The notes: generated by a model not told the origin, from the letters alone. Counted from the first letter of the stretch, positions 1 to 9,892 are shown. The stretch: 64,000 nt of DNA from Populus alba (GCF_005239225.2 NC_133297.1:12760147-12824146), one strand, 5' to 3'. Program-made: numbers and translations.

Positions 1-806
1 CACACATGAAAAGAAGAAAATGCTCAATTGTTTTACTCTTGATCTTGAATGGATTTTGAATTTGAAGCTCAGCTTCCAGTCTAATGAAAATTTATACAAT
101 TATATCATTTTATGCTGTGTTTTTATTTTTTTCCTTTCCTTTGCACAGAATGTTCTTCAGGCCAATTTTTGTTAGGACTTTCTTATATACCATATTCTTT
201 ATTCCCCAGCCTGTACACTAATCACGGCGTTCGTTGCTTGTTTGTGATCCCTGACACCATTGCTGTCAATTTTGGGATGACATTACAATGAATAATAAAA
301 GTTGACATGATCAAACCTCTATATCTAAATGTGGACACGAGAGTCGTGTCCAATATTATAGAATCGATATTGTTTTTATTGACGAATAAATATTTTGACA
401 AATTAATATTGTTTTTATTGAACCCAGAATTGTTTCACGCAATTTTTTCAAAAAACAATTTGTTGCCTTTATTTTTTTTTGTTGTTTTATCCTTCAACAG
501 TAATTAAGTTTTATAATTTTATTTAGTTTACTTTTAAAAAAGTTATGTCGGTATCGCAATCATATTGCATATTCAACATGTTAACTTGGATGAGATGATA
601 TTGGGTTTTGTTAACATTTTTTTTTTTGAATATTTATACTTTTCCACGTAGCACAGAAAAATAATAGCTTATTAGGATTAAGAATAAAGTATTTATTGAT
701 TGAAATTAGGTACTATCATAATTTCCTCGCCGAACTCCATCTTGATTGTATATAATTGGAATGGCTCGTTGTATCTTCCTCGGATAATTCAACTGGACCA
801 ATTTTC
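1..806. other. Left edge, no complete gene
   Basis: No coding region is supported. A pyrimidine-rich tract ending in TTTGCACAG near 150 looks like a splice acceptor. It is followed by about 140 bases that read like an untranslated tail and end in AATGAATAATAAAAG near 289-302, a possible polyadenylation signal. This could be the last, non-coding exon of a plus-strand gene lying to the left, but nothing inside the window confirms it. The rest is AT-rich. Confidence 0.25.
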
Positions 807-994
807 AGAGCGTGTTTGATATTGTAGTAGCTGTTATGGTTGTGGCTTGAAAAAAGTTGTTTTATAAAAAATACTTTTAGTTGAGGTTGGTTTGAAAAAA
901 TAAATGTTTGGTTAAAACTGTGGTTGAAATTGAGGCTGAACAAAAAGTAGTTTAATGTGTTTGGTTAAGAATGCTTTTGAAATTGAAGTTATAA

Positions 995-998
<4 letters not shown>

Positions 999-1026
<28 letters not shown>
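999..1026. repeat. (AT)14 microsatellite
   Basis: An uninterrupted AT dinucleotide run inside the TIR element. Confidence 0.9.
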
Positions 1027-1031
<5 letters not shown>

Positions 1032-1453
1032 TTGATGGTTTTTAATTTAAATATTGTAGATTTAACTATTGTTATTACATCATGAAATAAATAATACTTT
1101 ATATAAAATATTTTTTATTGTTTCATTAAATTATCTACAATTCCATCACGTATGAAATGTATCTGACAAGGACTATAGTTTTCACAAATTTTGTAAGAGC
1201 GCAACAACATCAAGTAAAATATAATCATGAATAAAATTAAAATTGTGATCAAATTATGTAAATGTGGTGTCATCAAGCGATCTCCGTCTAATTTATGTAG
1301 TTATTGAATAATGTTTAACACTAGTTTTTTGAATAAAACACAATTAATAAAAAAAATTATTTTGTTGGATCGGACTCGATTCAATGCATTTTTAGCTTTG
1401 AACCGAACCAGTCCAGTCGGATCAATTTCACTATTCATTGAAGAAAATGGATG

Positions 1454-1532
1454 AACAATGAAGCCATGCTCCACTGTTCACGTGAATAGTGGAGCATGGC
1501 TCCATTGTTTAGAAGAACAATGGAGCCATGCT
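1454..1532. repeat. Nested palindromes (two overlapping hairpins)
   Basis: Two 28-base arms, 1454-1481 and 1482-1509, are reverse complements with two mismatches and no spacer; the centre is CACGTG. The right part of the second arm, 1493-1509, is also a perfect 17-base reverse complement of 1516-1532 with a six-base loop (1510-1515). One strand could therefore fold into either of two competing hairpins. The repeated unit is AACAATGGAGCCATGCT and variants. It lies inside the TIR element and is probably part of its structure. Confidence 0.9.
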
Positions 1533-1644
1533 TATTTTCCCGTTACAAGAAGCAGCCAAGAGCTGCTTCTTGATAGTTGAGATTGCACCATAGTTAATGG
1601 TGGGACTCATTATTAAAAAACTATGATAACAACATTATCAAACG

Positions 1645-2819
1645 ATAAAAATTATGGTTGCAGGTGAATTTCATCCACGGTCAAAATACCAAACAGCATC
1701 TACGTCCACTCACTCTGGTTGTTCTATAGGAAGAGCTAGCTTTGCCACAGCCGGAAAAATCACATTGGTGTTGTTGCTACATGCCATTACAGTTTCGGCC
1801 CATGGCAGAAAAAAACAAGGCTGCAAATTTTTGTCGCTAGTTTTATTAATTTTTGTAGGTGCACCATTGGGCCTTGTAGGCTGTGCGGATAGGCTAGAAT
1901 CCTGTAAAGTCCATGGGCTTGATGCCTATTGGGTTGTTGTTTCCCATTTTATTTTAACAGAACCATTTTCTTCCTGTGCAAACACGGGCATTTGGACGTC
2001 CTGTAAAGTTTCTCTTGACGAAAATGAGACCACGATGTTTTCGAGACCCGTTCGCCTACAAGACTCGTGAAAAGAAGTTGAGAACACAAAACTGACTCCG
2101 GTTTTTTAGAAGACTTGTGAAGTAATTACCTGATCTGTGCTGGTAGATTTAATGAATGGAAAATGTTGAGAGTAATTAGGGATATTTTATTAATTATATT
2201 TTAAAATTTACTTTTAAAAATGATAAACACAAAGAAAGAAAGAATATAAAATTCATGAATCATTAACTAAAAGAATATCTTTAATTTTTTTTATATTTAT
2301 TTTTTAAAAATAAAATCTAGAAAATAACAAATAAGATATTACTGGTTATTACTATAAAATTACTGATTTACATAAAATTATTGTAGAATTATCTCAATTT
2401 ATGTGCCTTTTGTTTATTTCCTCCACACAGTTCATCCAAATATATCTTTTGAGATCGGAATCAATTAACAAAAAAGAGCTTTCAATGCCATTCTCTGCCC
2501 CTCTTGTTTAACTCTTACCAAAATATTATTGAGCGTTTCGTTGTAACTCCCTTGTTGATATGATTTGACTGGACCATAGGCATTTTATTGGACTGATATT
2601 TTAACAAAACACAATAAGAGTGTGATGTGATCAAATTAAAACACGAAAAGATCAATTTATTTGCAAGACTTTTGAACAAAATATTAAGGTATGCTTCTAT
2701 GGAATATATGTCGACCATAGGCATTTTGTACGTTGATAAAAGATTTGGATTTTTCGTGTCCATGGACTGTAAACCTGGCTGTTCTCTAATATGGGTTAAG
2801 GGGCTCATGGGTTCATGAC
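1645..2819. other. Intergenic, no supported gene
   Basis: A 138-codon open frame at 1654-2070 has no domain or motif I recognise and no clear gene context. The remainder is AT-rich, with a 14-base direct repeat ACCATAGGCATTTT near 2573 and 2713. Nothing else is supported. Confidence 0.4.
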
Positions 2820-3242
2820 TTTAATATTTCAGTTTCCTTGTTAATTAATTTAGTTTTTGGATTTCTTGATAAAATATTACCCGAAAAAAAGTTCTTCATG
2901 GTGTTTTTCTGGGTCACAGGAGTTATAAGTTGACCCAGTAGATTAGGCGGTCTATACCAAGCCAACAATATATTTGATTTTTGGTTATTTAAGACTTGAC
3001 CAGAGCCCCAGGTCAATTAAATATTCATTAGTTTATTGTTTTAATGTTTGAGTTTGCCTATTAATTGATTTAGTTTTTGGATTTCTTGGAAAAATGTTGC
3101 CTAAAAAAAATCACTATCAAGTTTCTCCGAGTCATTTGAGTTATATAGGTAAACTTAGCAGACCAAGCAAGTTATTCCGAGCCAATAACAAGTCCTGTTT
3201 TTGACAACTTCAGACCTGACCAAGATCCTGAGTTAATTAGTT
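2820..3242. repeat. Diverged tandem duplication, about 220-bp period
   Basis: Two copies (about 2820-3018 and 3040-3242) share the same order of landmarks: TTTAGTTTTTGGATTTCTTG (2850 and 3070), an A-rich block, a GGGTCAC/GAGTCAT block, and GACTTGACCAGAGCCCC against GACCTGACCAAGATCCT. Every landmark is offset by about 220 bases. The copies are substantially diverged, so the duplication is old. The wording resembles degraded LTR-type sequence, but I cannot name the family. Confidence 0.65.
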
Positions 3243-3339
3243 GGATCAGGTCTGCTAACTATAAACCTAATTTTACTCATGTTATCATCATATGGATATC
3301 ATTTTTTACATTAAAAATAAACAATTGACTCAACTTTCA

Positions 3340-4037
3340 GAGTAGCGCAAACAAAACTATCTAATAAGCTCACCCCCACTACTTATGCTGTACCAAACAT
3401 TTTCTACTTCAAGACTGAAGCCAATATAATCTTGACATCTTTCAAACCTTAGCCCCCCCTAAGGGGTTCCCTCTCAGAAACGCTTAATCTCCTATCCATT
3501 TTCTGTTATGGTGACGGATCACATCCACGTCGACCGCTTTTATGAAGTGTGCCCTTTGTGGAAGCCCGAATCAATTGTGCCATGTCTGAATTTTTTGAAC
3601 ATCCAGAAATTGAGTGGTTGGACAAATTCCTTACATGCTCTCCCTTCTCTAAGGAATCATACGACGATGTACATGTACCCCTTTCAGCTTTTCAAGCGAA
3701 CATATTTGCACGTGGCAGAATGGTTGTCGGTGGATGTATGTCTCGCAAGATTGGGGATGGAGTAACAGCATTCGTTTTCTGTGGAACGTGGGCTGCCATT
3801 ACTCGCGGGGCACATCATAGAACAGTCCACCCTGATTTTGCTAGGGCATCGTCCATCTTTCCACCAATAGATCCTTTCCTAAAAACATGTTATTCTACAG
3901 TTGAAAGATGGTGGCTCCTGCCAGGAAGGCAAGCACGTAACAAGAAGATCTTTGTTTGATCACAAATCACTTGCCACACCGAAGCACATGACGAAATGAA
4001 ACCGTGAGGCTGCTCCAAGCCGTGTTGCAGCAGTATT
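3340..4037 (+). pseudogene. BAHD acyltransferase pseudogene, N-terminal half
   Basis: BAHD enzymes transfer acyl groups from acyl-CoA to alcohols or amines of specialised metabolites. This half reads, over shifting frames, like the N-terminal domain of the vinorine-synthase-like clade: a weak match from about 3350, an LSETLN-like stretch at about 3470-3485, FVEARINCAMSEF from 3552, then SAFQANIFARGRMVVGGCM and the active-site loop. The catalytic HxxxD motif is SRKIGD, with arginine (CGC, 3744-3746) where the essential histidine should be. A HPDFARASSIFPP motif follows. The frame breaks near 3957, where the expected FDxKSLA segment continues one frame over, and another in-frame stop follows near 3997. 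The copia element interrupts it at 4038. Missing histidine, frameshifts, stops and the insertion together make it non-functional. Confidence 0.8.
4033..4037. repeat. Target-site duplication, left copy (GTATT)
   Basis: The five bases directly before the 5' LTR are GTATT. The same five directly follow the 3' LTR at 8931-8935, which is the expected length for integrase-mediated insertion of a copia element. Confidence 0.95.
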
Positions 4038-4376
4038 TGTTGAAAGTTAAGCTGGTTACTTGGTTTTAAAGCTTCAGATGCTAATCCTGAAGTTATAACG
4101 TGAAGAAGGAAGTAAGGAAGAAGATTCTGTTGAAATCAGTTAAAGCAGTTAAAAGTTGTTATTTCTGTTTTCAATTCTGTTACAACCGTTTCCTGCATGT
4201 GTAAAAATCTTAGCCATTAATTGATGAATGGTTGAGATGAACTGATTATGTAACGTGTATAAAAGCAGGATTCCTGCATCAGAAACTAACAAGAAATATA
4301 CAAGTTCTTCTTCTCTTCTTCTAAAAAATACAGACCTCTGCCACAAACTCTTCTTCTTTACAAACGAAATTCAACA
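4038..4376 (+). repeat. 5' LTR (339 bp)
   Basis: It begins TGTTG and ends CAACA, the inverted LTR termini. It contains a TATA box at 4258-4264 and pyrimidine-rich TTCTTCTTCTCTTCTTC before the 3' end. Compared with the 3' LTR it lacks an 18-bp GTTAAA-type duplication and one A. Confidence 0.97.
4258..4264 (+). promoter_or_regulatory. Probable LTR TATA box
   Basis: TATAAAA sits in the second half of the LTR, about 119 bases before its end, where the U3/R boundary would be expected. The 3' LTR has the same motif at 8812-8818, from which transcription could read out into the right half of the BAHD pseudogene. Confidence 0.65.
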
Positions 4377-4388
4377 TGGTATCAGAGC
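4377..4388 (+). other. Primer-binding site (initiator tRNA-Met)
   Basis: TGGTATCAGAGC begins at the base directly after the 5' LTR and is the standard copia primer site complementary to the 3' end of initiator methionyl tRNA. Confidence 0.95.
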
Positions 4389-4454
4389 ATCTTTGATTCC
4401 TGAGAGGGGCGTAAACTGTGAAAACAGATGGATTAAAACTGTTTATTCTTAACA

Positions 4455-5228
4455 ATGGTTGGATCAAGCTCTGTTGGAGGAGATCTAAGAACTCCACAGT
4501 TCAATGGCACAAATTACGATTTTTGGGCTGTAAAAATGGAGACAATCCTCATAGCATTTGATCTATGGGACGTAATAGAAATTGGAATAAAATCTCATCA
4601 ATCATCTGAGATTGCAACTGGATCAGGCGATGAAGAGAGTGAAGCTGAGATTTCTTCGCTGCAAACATCCACTATCTCCAGAGAAAACAAAATCAAGAAT
4701 GCTAAGGCATTAACCCTCATACAAAGAGCATTAACAGACGATCTTTTCCCACGAATAAGAAACGAGAAGGATGCAAAAGGAGCTTGGGATATTTTGAGCA
4801 GAGAATTCAGAGGAGATAAAAAGGTTAGAGCAGTGAAACTTCAAGGAGTGAGAGCAGACTTTGAATATTTGAGAATGTCAGAAAGTGAAAGCTTAGATGG
4901 TTATCTAGCTAAATTCTTTGCAACTATAAACAACCTAAAATCATTAGGTGAAGATGTATCAGAAAACAGAATTGTGCAGAAATTATTAATGAGTCTAAGC
5001 AGAAGATATAAGTCCATTGTGTCAATCATTGAAGAGACACGAGATCTTGAAGTTCTAAGAGCAGAAGAAGTCATTGCTTCTATTAAGGTATATGATAAGA
5101 GGGAGGATCTGCATGATGAAAGGGATAAGCTAAGAGGAACAGAAAAAGCCTTTAGCAGTTTAAAAGTTGGAAACAATCAAGGTTACAATTCTTACAAGAG
5201 TTTCCAAGGTAGACCTACTCAGAAGTGA
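4455..5228 (+). pseudogene. copia gag, N-terminal part (UBN2-type)
   Basis: A 257-residue frame with the features of plant copia gag: FNGTNYDFWAVKMETIL near residues 17-33 (DUF4219-like), then a long UBN2-type region with AWDILSREFRGDKKV, KLQGVRADFEYLRM and LLMSLSRRYKSIVSIIEE. Gag would form the cytoplasmic particle that packages the element RNA. The first ATG is 78 bases after the LTR. A TGA at 5226-5228 cuts the protein before its zinc knuckle, which continues in the same frame downstream, so gag is truncated rather than naturally ending here. Confidence 0.9.
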
Positions 5229-5660
5229 CAACCACAAGAGATGAGGGGATCAAATTGGACTCCAAACAGAACTCTGAATAGCTACAGCAATTCAAGCTGG
5301 AATAACACTGTTGGAGGGAGCAGTTAAGCTGGAGAAAAACCACAGTGTCAAGTCTGTCAGAAACATCATTTTGGATTGTGCAGGCACAAAGGAAAACCAA
5401 GATGTGGAAGATGCAATCGTTTTGGCCATATTGCAAAAGATGGTGATAGTTACAGTAACAAACAATTAGCCAACTATGCAAAGGAAGAAGGAGTAACCAC
5501 ATGAACCATGTTCTATGCTTGTCATTCTGCAAGTCTGCAAGATAGTAATATATGGTTCGTGGACAGTGCATGCAGCAACCATATGACATCTCAAGAATCT
5601 GAACTAATCAACATTGATAGATCAGTAACATGCAAAGTCAAGATGGGCTCATGAGACCTT
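5229..5660 (+). pseudogene. copia gag zinc knuckle and protease, broken
   Basis: The same frame continues through stops at 5325, 5502 and 5652. A knuckle-like region starts at 5346 (CQVCQKHHFGLC, then CGRCNRFGHIAKDG). In the second, the last cysteine of CX2CX4HX4C is replaced by glycine (GGT). From about 5550 WFVDSACSNHM corresponds to the aspartic-protease active site, usually D-S/T-G; here it is DSA, so the flexible glycine is gone. No protein could be made across this stretch without readthrough of several stops. Confidence 0.85.
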
Positions 5661-7685
5661 GTGCAAGCTACTGGAAAAGGTACATTGGTTGTGAAGACTC
5701 AGCATGGAATAAGATACATACAAGAGGTGCTGCTTGTTCCAGGATTGGATGAAAACCTATTGAGTGTGGGTCAAATGATGGAGCATGGCTATTATACCCT
5801 GTTTGGAGGAAACAAAGCAGTGATATTTGATGATGAAAGCCTCAACAATATTGTAGCAAAAATGATCATGGGAGGAAATCGTTGTTTTCCCCTTTCACTT
5901 GAGTCCATGACACCTGCAACAAGGAAAGCATCAGTGATTGAAGATTCCTGGATCTGGCATAGAAGACTGGGACATTTGAATTTTGCTAGCATGAAAAAGA
6001 TGCAACAAAAGGAGATGGTATGTGGACTTCCAGTATTGACAGAAGTGGAAAGTGTGTGTGCAGGCTGTGCTTCAGGAAAGCATCACAGGGAGAAATTTAA
6101 CAAAGAACAAACGTGGAGAGCAAGCTATCCACTGGAATTGATCCACACTGATCTGTGTGGACCAATGCAGAATGATTCTGTGGGAGGGAACAGATACTTC
6201 ATCACATTCATTGATGATTATTTAAGAATGTGCTGGGTATACTTTCTCAGAAACAAATCAAATGCACTCAATATATTCACAAAATTCAAAGCATTTGTTG
6301 AGCTACAAAGTGGATACAAATTGAAGAAGTTGAGAAGTGACAGAGGTGGTGAATATACTTCAACCGAGTTTCAAGAATTCTGTGTAAAACAAGGAATGGA
6401 GAGGCAGCTGACAATTGCACATTCTCCTCAACAAAATGGAGTTGCGGAGAGGAAAAACAGGAAAATCTGTGAGATGGCAAGGTCCATGTTGATTGAGAAA
6501 GAAATACCAGTGAGATTCTGGGCAGAAGCTGTAAGTACAGCTGTTTATCTTCAGAACAGATGCTATACAACATCAGTTATGGGAAAAACACCATTTGAAG
6601 CCTTTACAGGGAGAAAGCCAGGAGTCAAGCACCTGAAAGTGTTCGGGTGTTTATGCTACACACATATCTCATCATCTCTAAGGCAGAAATGGGATTGCAA
6701 AGCTGCAAAAGGAGTATTTGTTGGATATGGAAGTTGTGAAAAGGGATATAGAGTGTATGATCTGAAATCTGAGAAGATTATACTTTCAAGAAGTGTGATT
6801 TTCAGTGAGAATGAGTCATGGGATTGGGGAAGAAGTCAGATGAATCAAATGCAAATGCCTCTCAATCTTAAGGGAGATGAAGCTGAAGATGAAAATCCTG
6901 AAGGACATTCTGCTGAAATTCAACAAGATACTGACAGTAATCACAATCAACAATCAACACCTAGTTCTACTCCAGTAAAGTTGAAATCCTTGGAAGAGAT
7001 ATATGCAAGGTGCCATATGTGCATCATAGAACCTGAGAATTATCTAGAAGCAGCTGGAGATAAAGCCTGGCAGGAGGCTATGAAGGAGGAACTGGAAATG
7101 ATAGAGAAGAACAACACCTGGGAATTGGTGGAGAGACCGACTAACAAACCTGTTATAGGAGTGAAATGGGTGTACAAAACCAAACTTCATCTTGATGGAA
7201 CAATACAGAAACACAAGGCACGACTTGTGGCTAAAGGATATGCACAGAAATCTGGAATTGATTACAATGAAACCTTTGCACCAGTAGCAAGGTTAGACAC
7301 AATCCGAACTCTCATTGCACTTGCAGCACAAAAGAGATGGAAGTTGTTCCAGTTGGATGTTAAATCCGCATTCCTAAATGGTGTGCTTGAAGAAGATGTA
7401 TATGTAGAACAACCTAAGGGATTTGAAGTGAAGAATGCAGGACATAAAATCTACAAACTCAGGAAGGCTTTATATGGATTAAAGCAGGCACCAAGGGCCT
7501 GGTACAGTGAGATTGATGCGTATCTCTCCATGTGTAAATTCAAAAGGAGTACAAGTGAAGCTACTCTATATACAAGGTCAGATCGTGAAGGTAATTTGAT
7601 CATTGTCTCAATTTATGTTGATGACATTATATACACTGGCAGTAGTGAGAAGATGCTGTGTGAGTTCAAAAGGGAAATGATGTAG
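5661..7685 (+). pseudogene. copia pol: integrase and most of reverse transcriptase
   Basis: A 674-codon open stretch in the gag frame. It contains the integrase zinc-binding motif (HRRLGH and CAGC, about 5958-6073), the integrase core with HTDLCGP, SDRGGEYTS and PQQNGVAERKNR giving the D,D,E residues, then the reverse-transcriptase domain from about 7068 (AWQEAMKEELEMIEKNNTW, VKWVYKTKLHLDGTIQKHKA, FAPVARLDTIRTL, LDVKSAFLNG). The catalytic YVDD is at 7614-7625. A TAG at 7683-7685 ends it just after the palm motif, removing the RT thumb and RNase H. The first ATG at 5661 is only the first after a stop and not a natural start. Confidence 0.93.
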
Positions 7686-8585
7686 AGATATGAGATGACT
7701 GATCTTGGACTTCTTCATCATTTTCTTGGCATGGGAATATTACAAACTGATCAAGGAGTATTCATTCATCAAAGCAAGTATGCCAAATCCTTGCTTAGCA
7801 AGTTTGGTCTTGAGGACTGCAAACCAGTAACTATTCCTTTGGCCACTAGTGAGAAACTGAAGAAGGCAGATGGAAGTGAATTGGCTGATGAAGGTCTTTA
7901 CAGGAAAATAGTAGGAAGTTTACTATATTTAACTGCAACAAGACCTGATCTGATGTATGCAACCAGTTTGTTGTCACGGTTCATGAATGGACCTACCAAA
8001 ATTCATATGGGAGTTGCAAAAAGGGTTCTAAGATATGTGCAAGGAACTCTCAGCTATGGCATCGAATATGTTAGAAATCAGTCAGCAACACTTATTGGAT
8101 TCTGTGATGCAGATTGGGCAGGAAGTGAAGATGACAGCAGGAGCACCTTTGGGTATGCATTCAGTTTTGGAAGTGGAGCATTCTCCTGGGCATCTGTGAA
8201 GCAGAACACAGTTGCATTATCAACTGCAGAAGTTGAGTATGTCTCAGCATCTGAAGCAACTGCTCAAGCCATTTGGTTACGGTTTGTTCTTGATGATTTT
8301 GGTGAAATGCAAGCTGAGGCAACACCCTTGTTCTGTGATAATACGTCAGCAATTTCAATGGCCAAAAATCCTGTTTTTCATCAAAGAACTAGACATATAA
8401 ACATGAAGTATCATTTCATAAGAGAGGCTCTGCAAGAGGGAGTAATAGATGTGAAATTCTACAGAAGTGAAGAACAGCTTGCAGACATCTTCACGAAAGC
8501 ATTGCCTAAGGACAGATTCAAACAACTAAGATTGAATCTAGGAGTTAAACCAGTAAGCAGCTTAGGAGAGGCTGTTGAAAGTTAA
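7686..8585 (+). pseudogene. copia pol: end of reverse transcriptase and RNase H
   Basis: The pol frame resumes after the TAG with LLHHFLGMGI, the RT connection TRPDLMYATSLLSRFM, then RNase H motifs DADWAG (D), STAEVEYVS (E), FCDNTSAI (D) and RTRHINMKYHFIRE. It would degrade the RNA strand during reverse transcription. The natural stop TAA (8583-8585) lies inside the 3' LTR, which starts at 8573, so the last four codons are LTR-encoded. Confidence 0.93.
8564..8572 (+). other. Polypurine tract
   Basis: AGGAGAGGC sits directly before the 3' LTR and is purine apart from its last base, in the position where plus-strand DNA synthesis is primed. It is short, as in many copia elements. Confidence 0.7.
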
Positions 8586-8930
8586 GCTGGTTACTTGGTT
8601 TTAAAGCTTCAGATGCTAATCCTGAAGTTATAACGTGAAGAAGGAAGTAAAGGAAGAAGATTCTGTTGAAATCAGTTAAAGCAGTTAAAACAGTTAAAGC
8701 AGTTAAAAGTTGTTATTTCTGTTTTCAATTCTGTTACAGCCGTTTCCTGCATGTGTAAAAATCTTAGCCATCAATTGATGAATGGTTGAGATGAACTGAT
8801 TATGTAACGTGTATAAAAGCAGGATTCCTGCATCAGAAACTAACAAGAAATATACAAGTTCTTCTTCTCTTCTTCTCAAAAATACAGACCTCTGCCACAA
8901 ACTCTTCTTCTTTACAAACGAAATTCAACA
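8573..8930 (+). repeat. 3' LTR (358 bp)
   Basis: Same TGTTG...CAACA termini as the 5' LTR. The 19 extra bases are one A and an 18-bp tandem copy of a CAGTTAAA-containing unit near 8677-8705. Three substitutions separate the two LTRs. Confidence 0.97.
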
Positions 8931-8935
8931 GTATT
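8931..8935. repeat. Target-site duplication, right copy (GTATT)
   Basis: The exact repeat of 4033-4037. Joining the pseudogene across one copy restores continuity of the BAHD-like reading around RVAAV. Confidence 0.95.
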
Positions 8936-9493
8936 TGTCTGGTTTCATCTGAAAATATTTCATGTGTGCTTCTGGAGCTGCATCAGGCTCCTCAAGGCCA
9001 TCCATTTTACGGCTAGCAATGAACATGCAGCAGCGGACACTGTCAAGCTTGTTGGATGGTGCTATTTGCTACTGCAGAGATGTTCATAGGGTTGCATAAA
9101 TTGACCAACATATTAAGTGAAGCTATTGCAAAACTTGACGATGATTGTGAAAAGTCTACCAAGGAGAGGAAGGAATTTAAGGTGTTTTGAAAAGCATAGA
9201 CATGCTAGAAGGCATGCTTAGTGCGGAAAAATCAGATAGGCTCTCTCCATCACAAGTTGGACTAATTATTATCGGTGTTGATGATGTTATTAGTCTTGGA
9301 GCCTGGGAGGATTGGGGCTTTTGGGAAAGTTGGAGCTGCGTTTATGAATTTCACTATTTTGAGTGAAACAAAGGGGAGTAAAGGGATCACTTTAGATGGA
9401 AAAAGAATGGAAGTATTCGAGAATGATCCTGAATTCCTAAAATATGCAATCCTGAATACCAAAATTACAAGCAGCCAGCAAATTGCCTGATGA
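8931..9493 (+). pseudogene. BAHD acyltransferase pseudogene, C-terminal half
   Basis: The right half of the interrupted BAHD gene continues in broken frames. RPSILRLAMNMQQRTL (about 8992-9042) matches the family's VNLR/VNMR region. HKLTNILSEAIAKLDDD (about 9094-9144) matches the following helix. The C-terminal strand region is seen in GAAFMNFTILSETKGSKGI and MEVFENDPEFLKYAILN up to the stop at 9488-9490. Where the structural DFGWG motif should be, near 9310-9330, only a degraded IGAFGK is visible. Several stops (for example near 9097 and 9188) and frameshifts confirm decay independent of the retrotransposon. Confidence 0.8.
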
Positions 9494-9892
9494 TCAACCA
9501 TGCCAGGATGATACAGCAGCAGATCTAAGAGACTAATTGATGTGCGTCTGATGAAAAGGTAACGCTGAAGCAGAAAAAAAGGGGGAAATGCTCTCAGGCA
9601 AAGCCAGACAATACACTGGTTTCCTTGTTTTAGTTTCCAATTTTTGTACGCGAAATATGTAGTCGGATTCAAATGTTGTTTTATGCAAAATATAAAAAGA
9701 AGTTTTAACTTTCTTTTTGTGCAAGATACATACAGTTCATCAATGATCCTTTTTAGTGACATCTCAGTAAAGAAGCGGCAACGCCATTGATTCCTTTCCT
9801 AAGATCGATTTGCTATCAGCCCTGAATGGTAGAGTCCAAGTGCAGCTGGTGAGTTCTATCATGGAGAAAAATAAAAGAAGAAAATGAAATAC

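Larger units (their letters stand above)
811..1644. mobile_element. Non-autonomous TIR DNA transposon remnant
   Basis: The left end (811-842) begins CGTGTTTGATATTGTAGTAG. The reverse complement of the right end (1617-1644) begins CGTTTGATAATGTTGTTATC. The two are imperfect terminal inverted repeats of about 28 bases, both in the familiar plant form beginning near GTTTGATA. Between them are GT-rich subterminal sequence, an (AT)14 tract, AT-rich DNA and the palindromes at 1454-1532. No transposase frame is present, so any movement would have depended on another element. No convincing target-site duplication was found, and the exact ends are uncertain by several bases. Confidence 0.5.
4038..8930 (+). 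mobile_element. Ty1/copia LTR retrotransposon, near-complete
   Basis: The 4,893-bp element has both LTRs, a primer-binding site, gag, protease, integrase, reverse transcriptase and RNase H in the copia order, a purine tract and a 5-bp target duplication. The LTRs differ by three substitutions plus a 1-bp and an 18-bp indel over about 339 aligned bases, roughly 0.9% substitution, so the insertion is recent. Gag and pol lie in one frame, but five in-frame stops (5226 TGA, 5325 TAA, 5502 TGA, 5652 TGA, 7683 TAG) break it, so it cannot encode its own polyprotein. Transcription and mobilisation by a related active copy remain possible. It landed inside the BAHD pseudogene, in the same orientation. 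Confidence 0.97.

Noticed and set aside
1654..2070. 138-codon open frame on the plus strand with two hydrophobic stretches
   Set aside because: No recognisable domain, start right after a TIR element end, base composition not clearly coding; most likely chance.
2515..2808. 97-codon minus-strand frame with a repeated KMPMV
   Set aside because: The repetition comes from a 14-base direct repeat; no other coding evidence.
8161..8400. Overlapping frames inside the RNase H region on both strands
   Set aside because: Shadows of the copia pol frame, which carries the conserved motifs.
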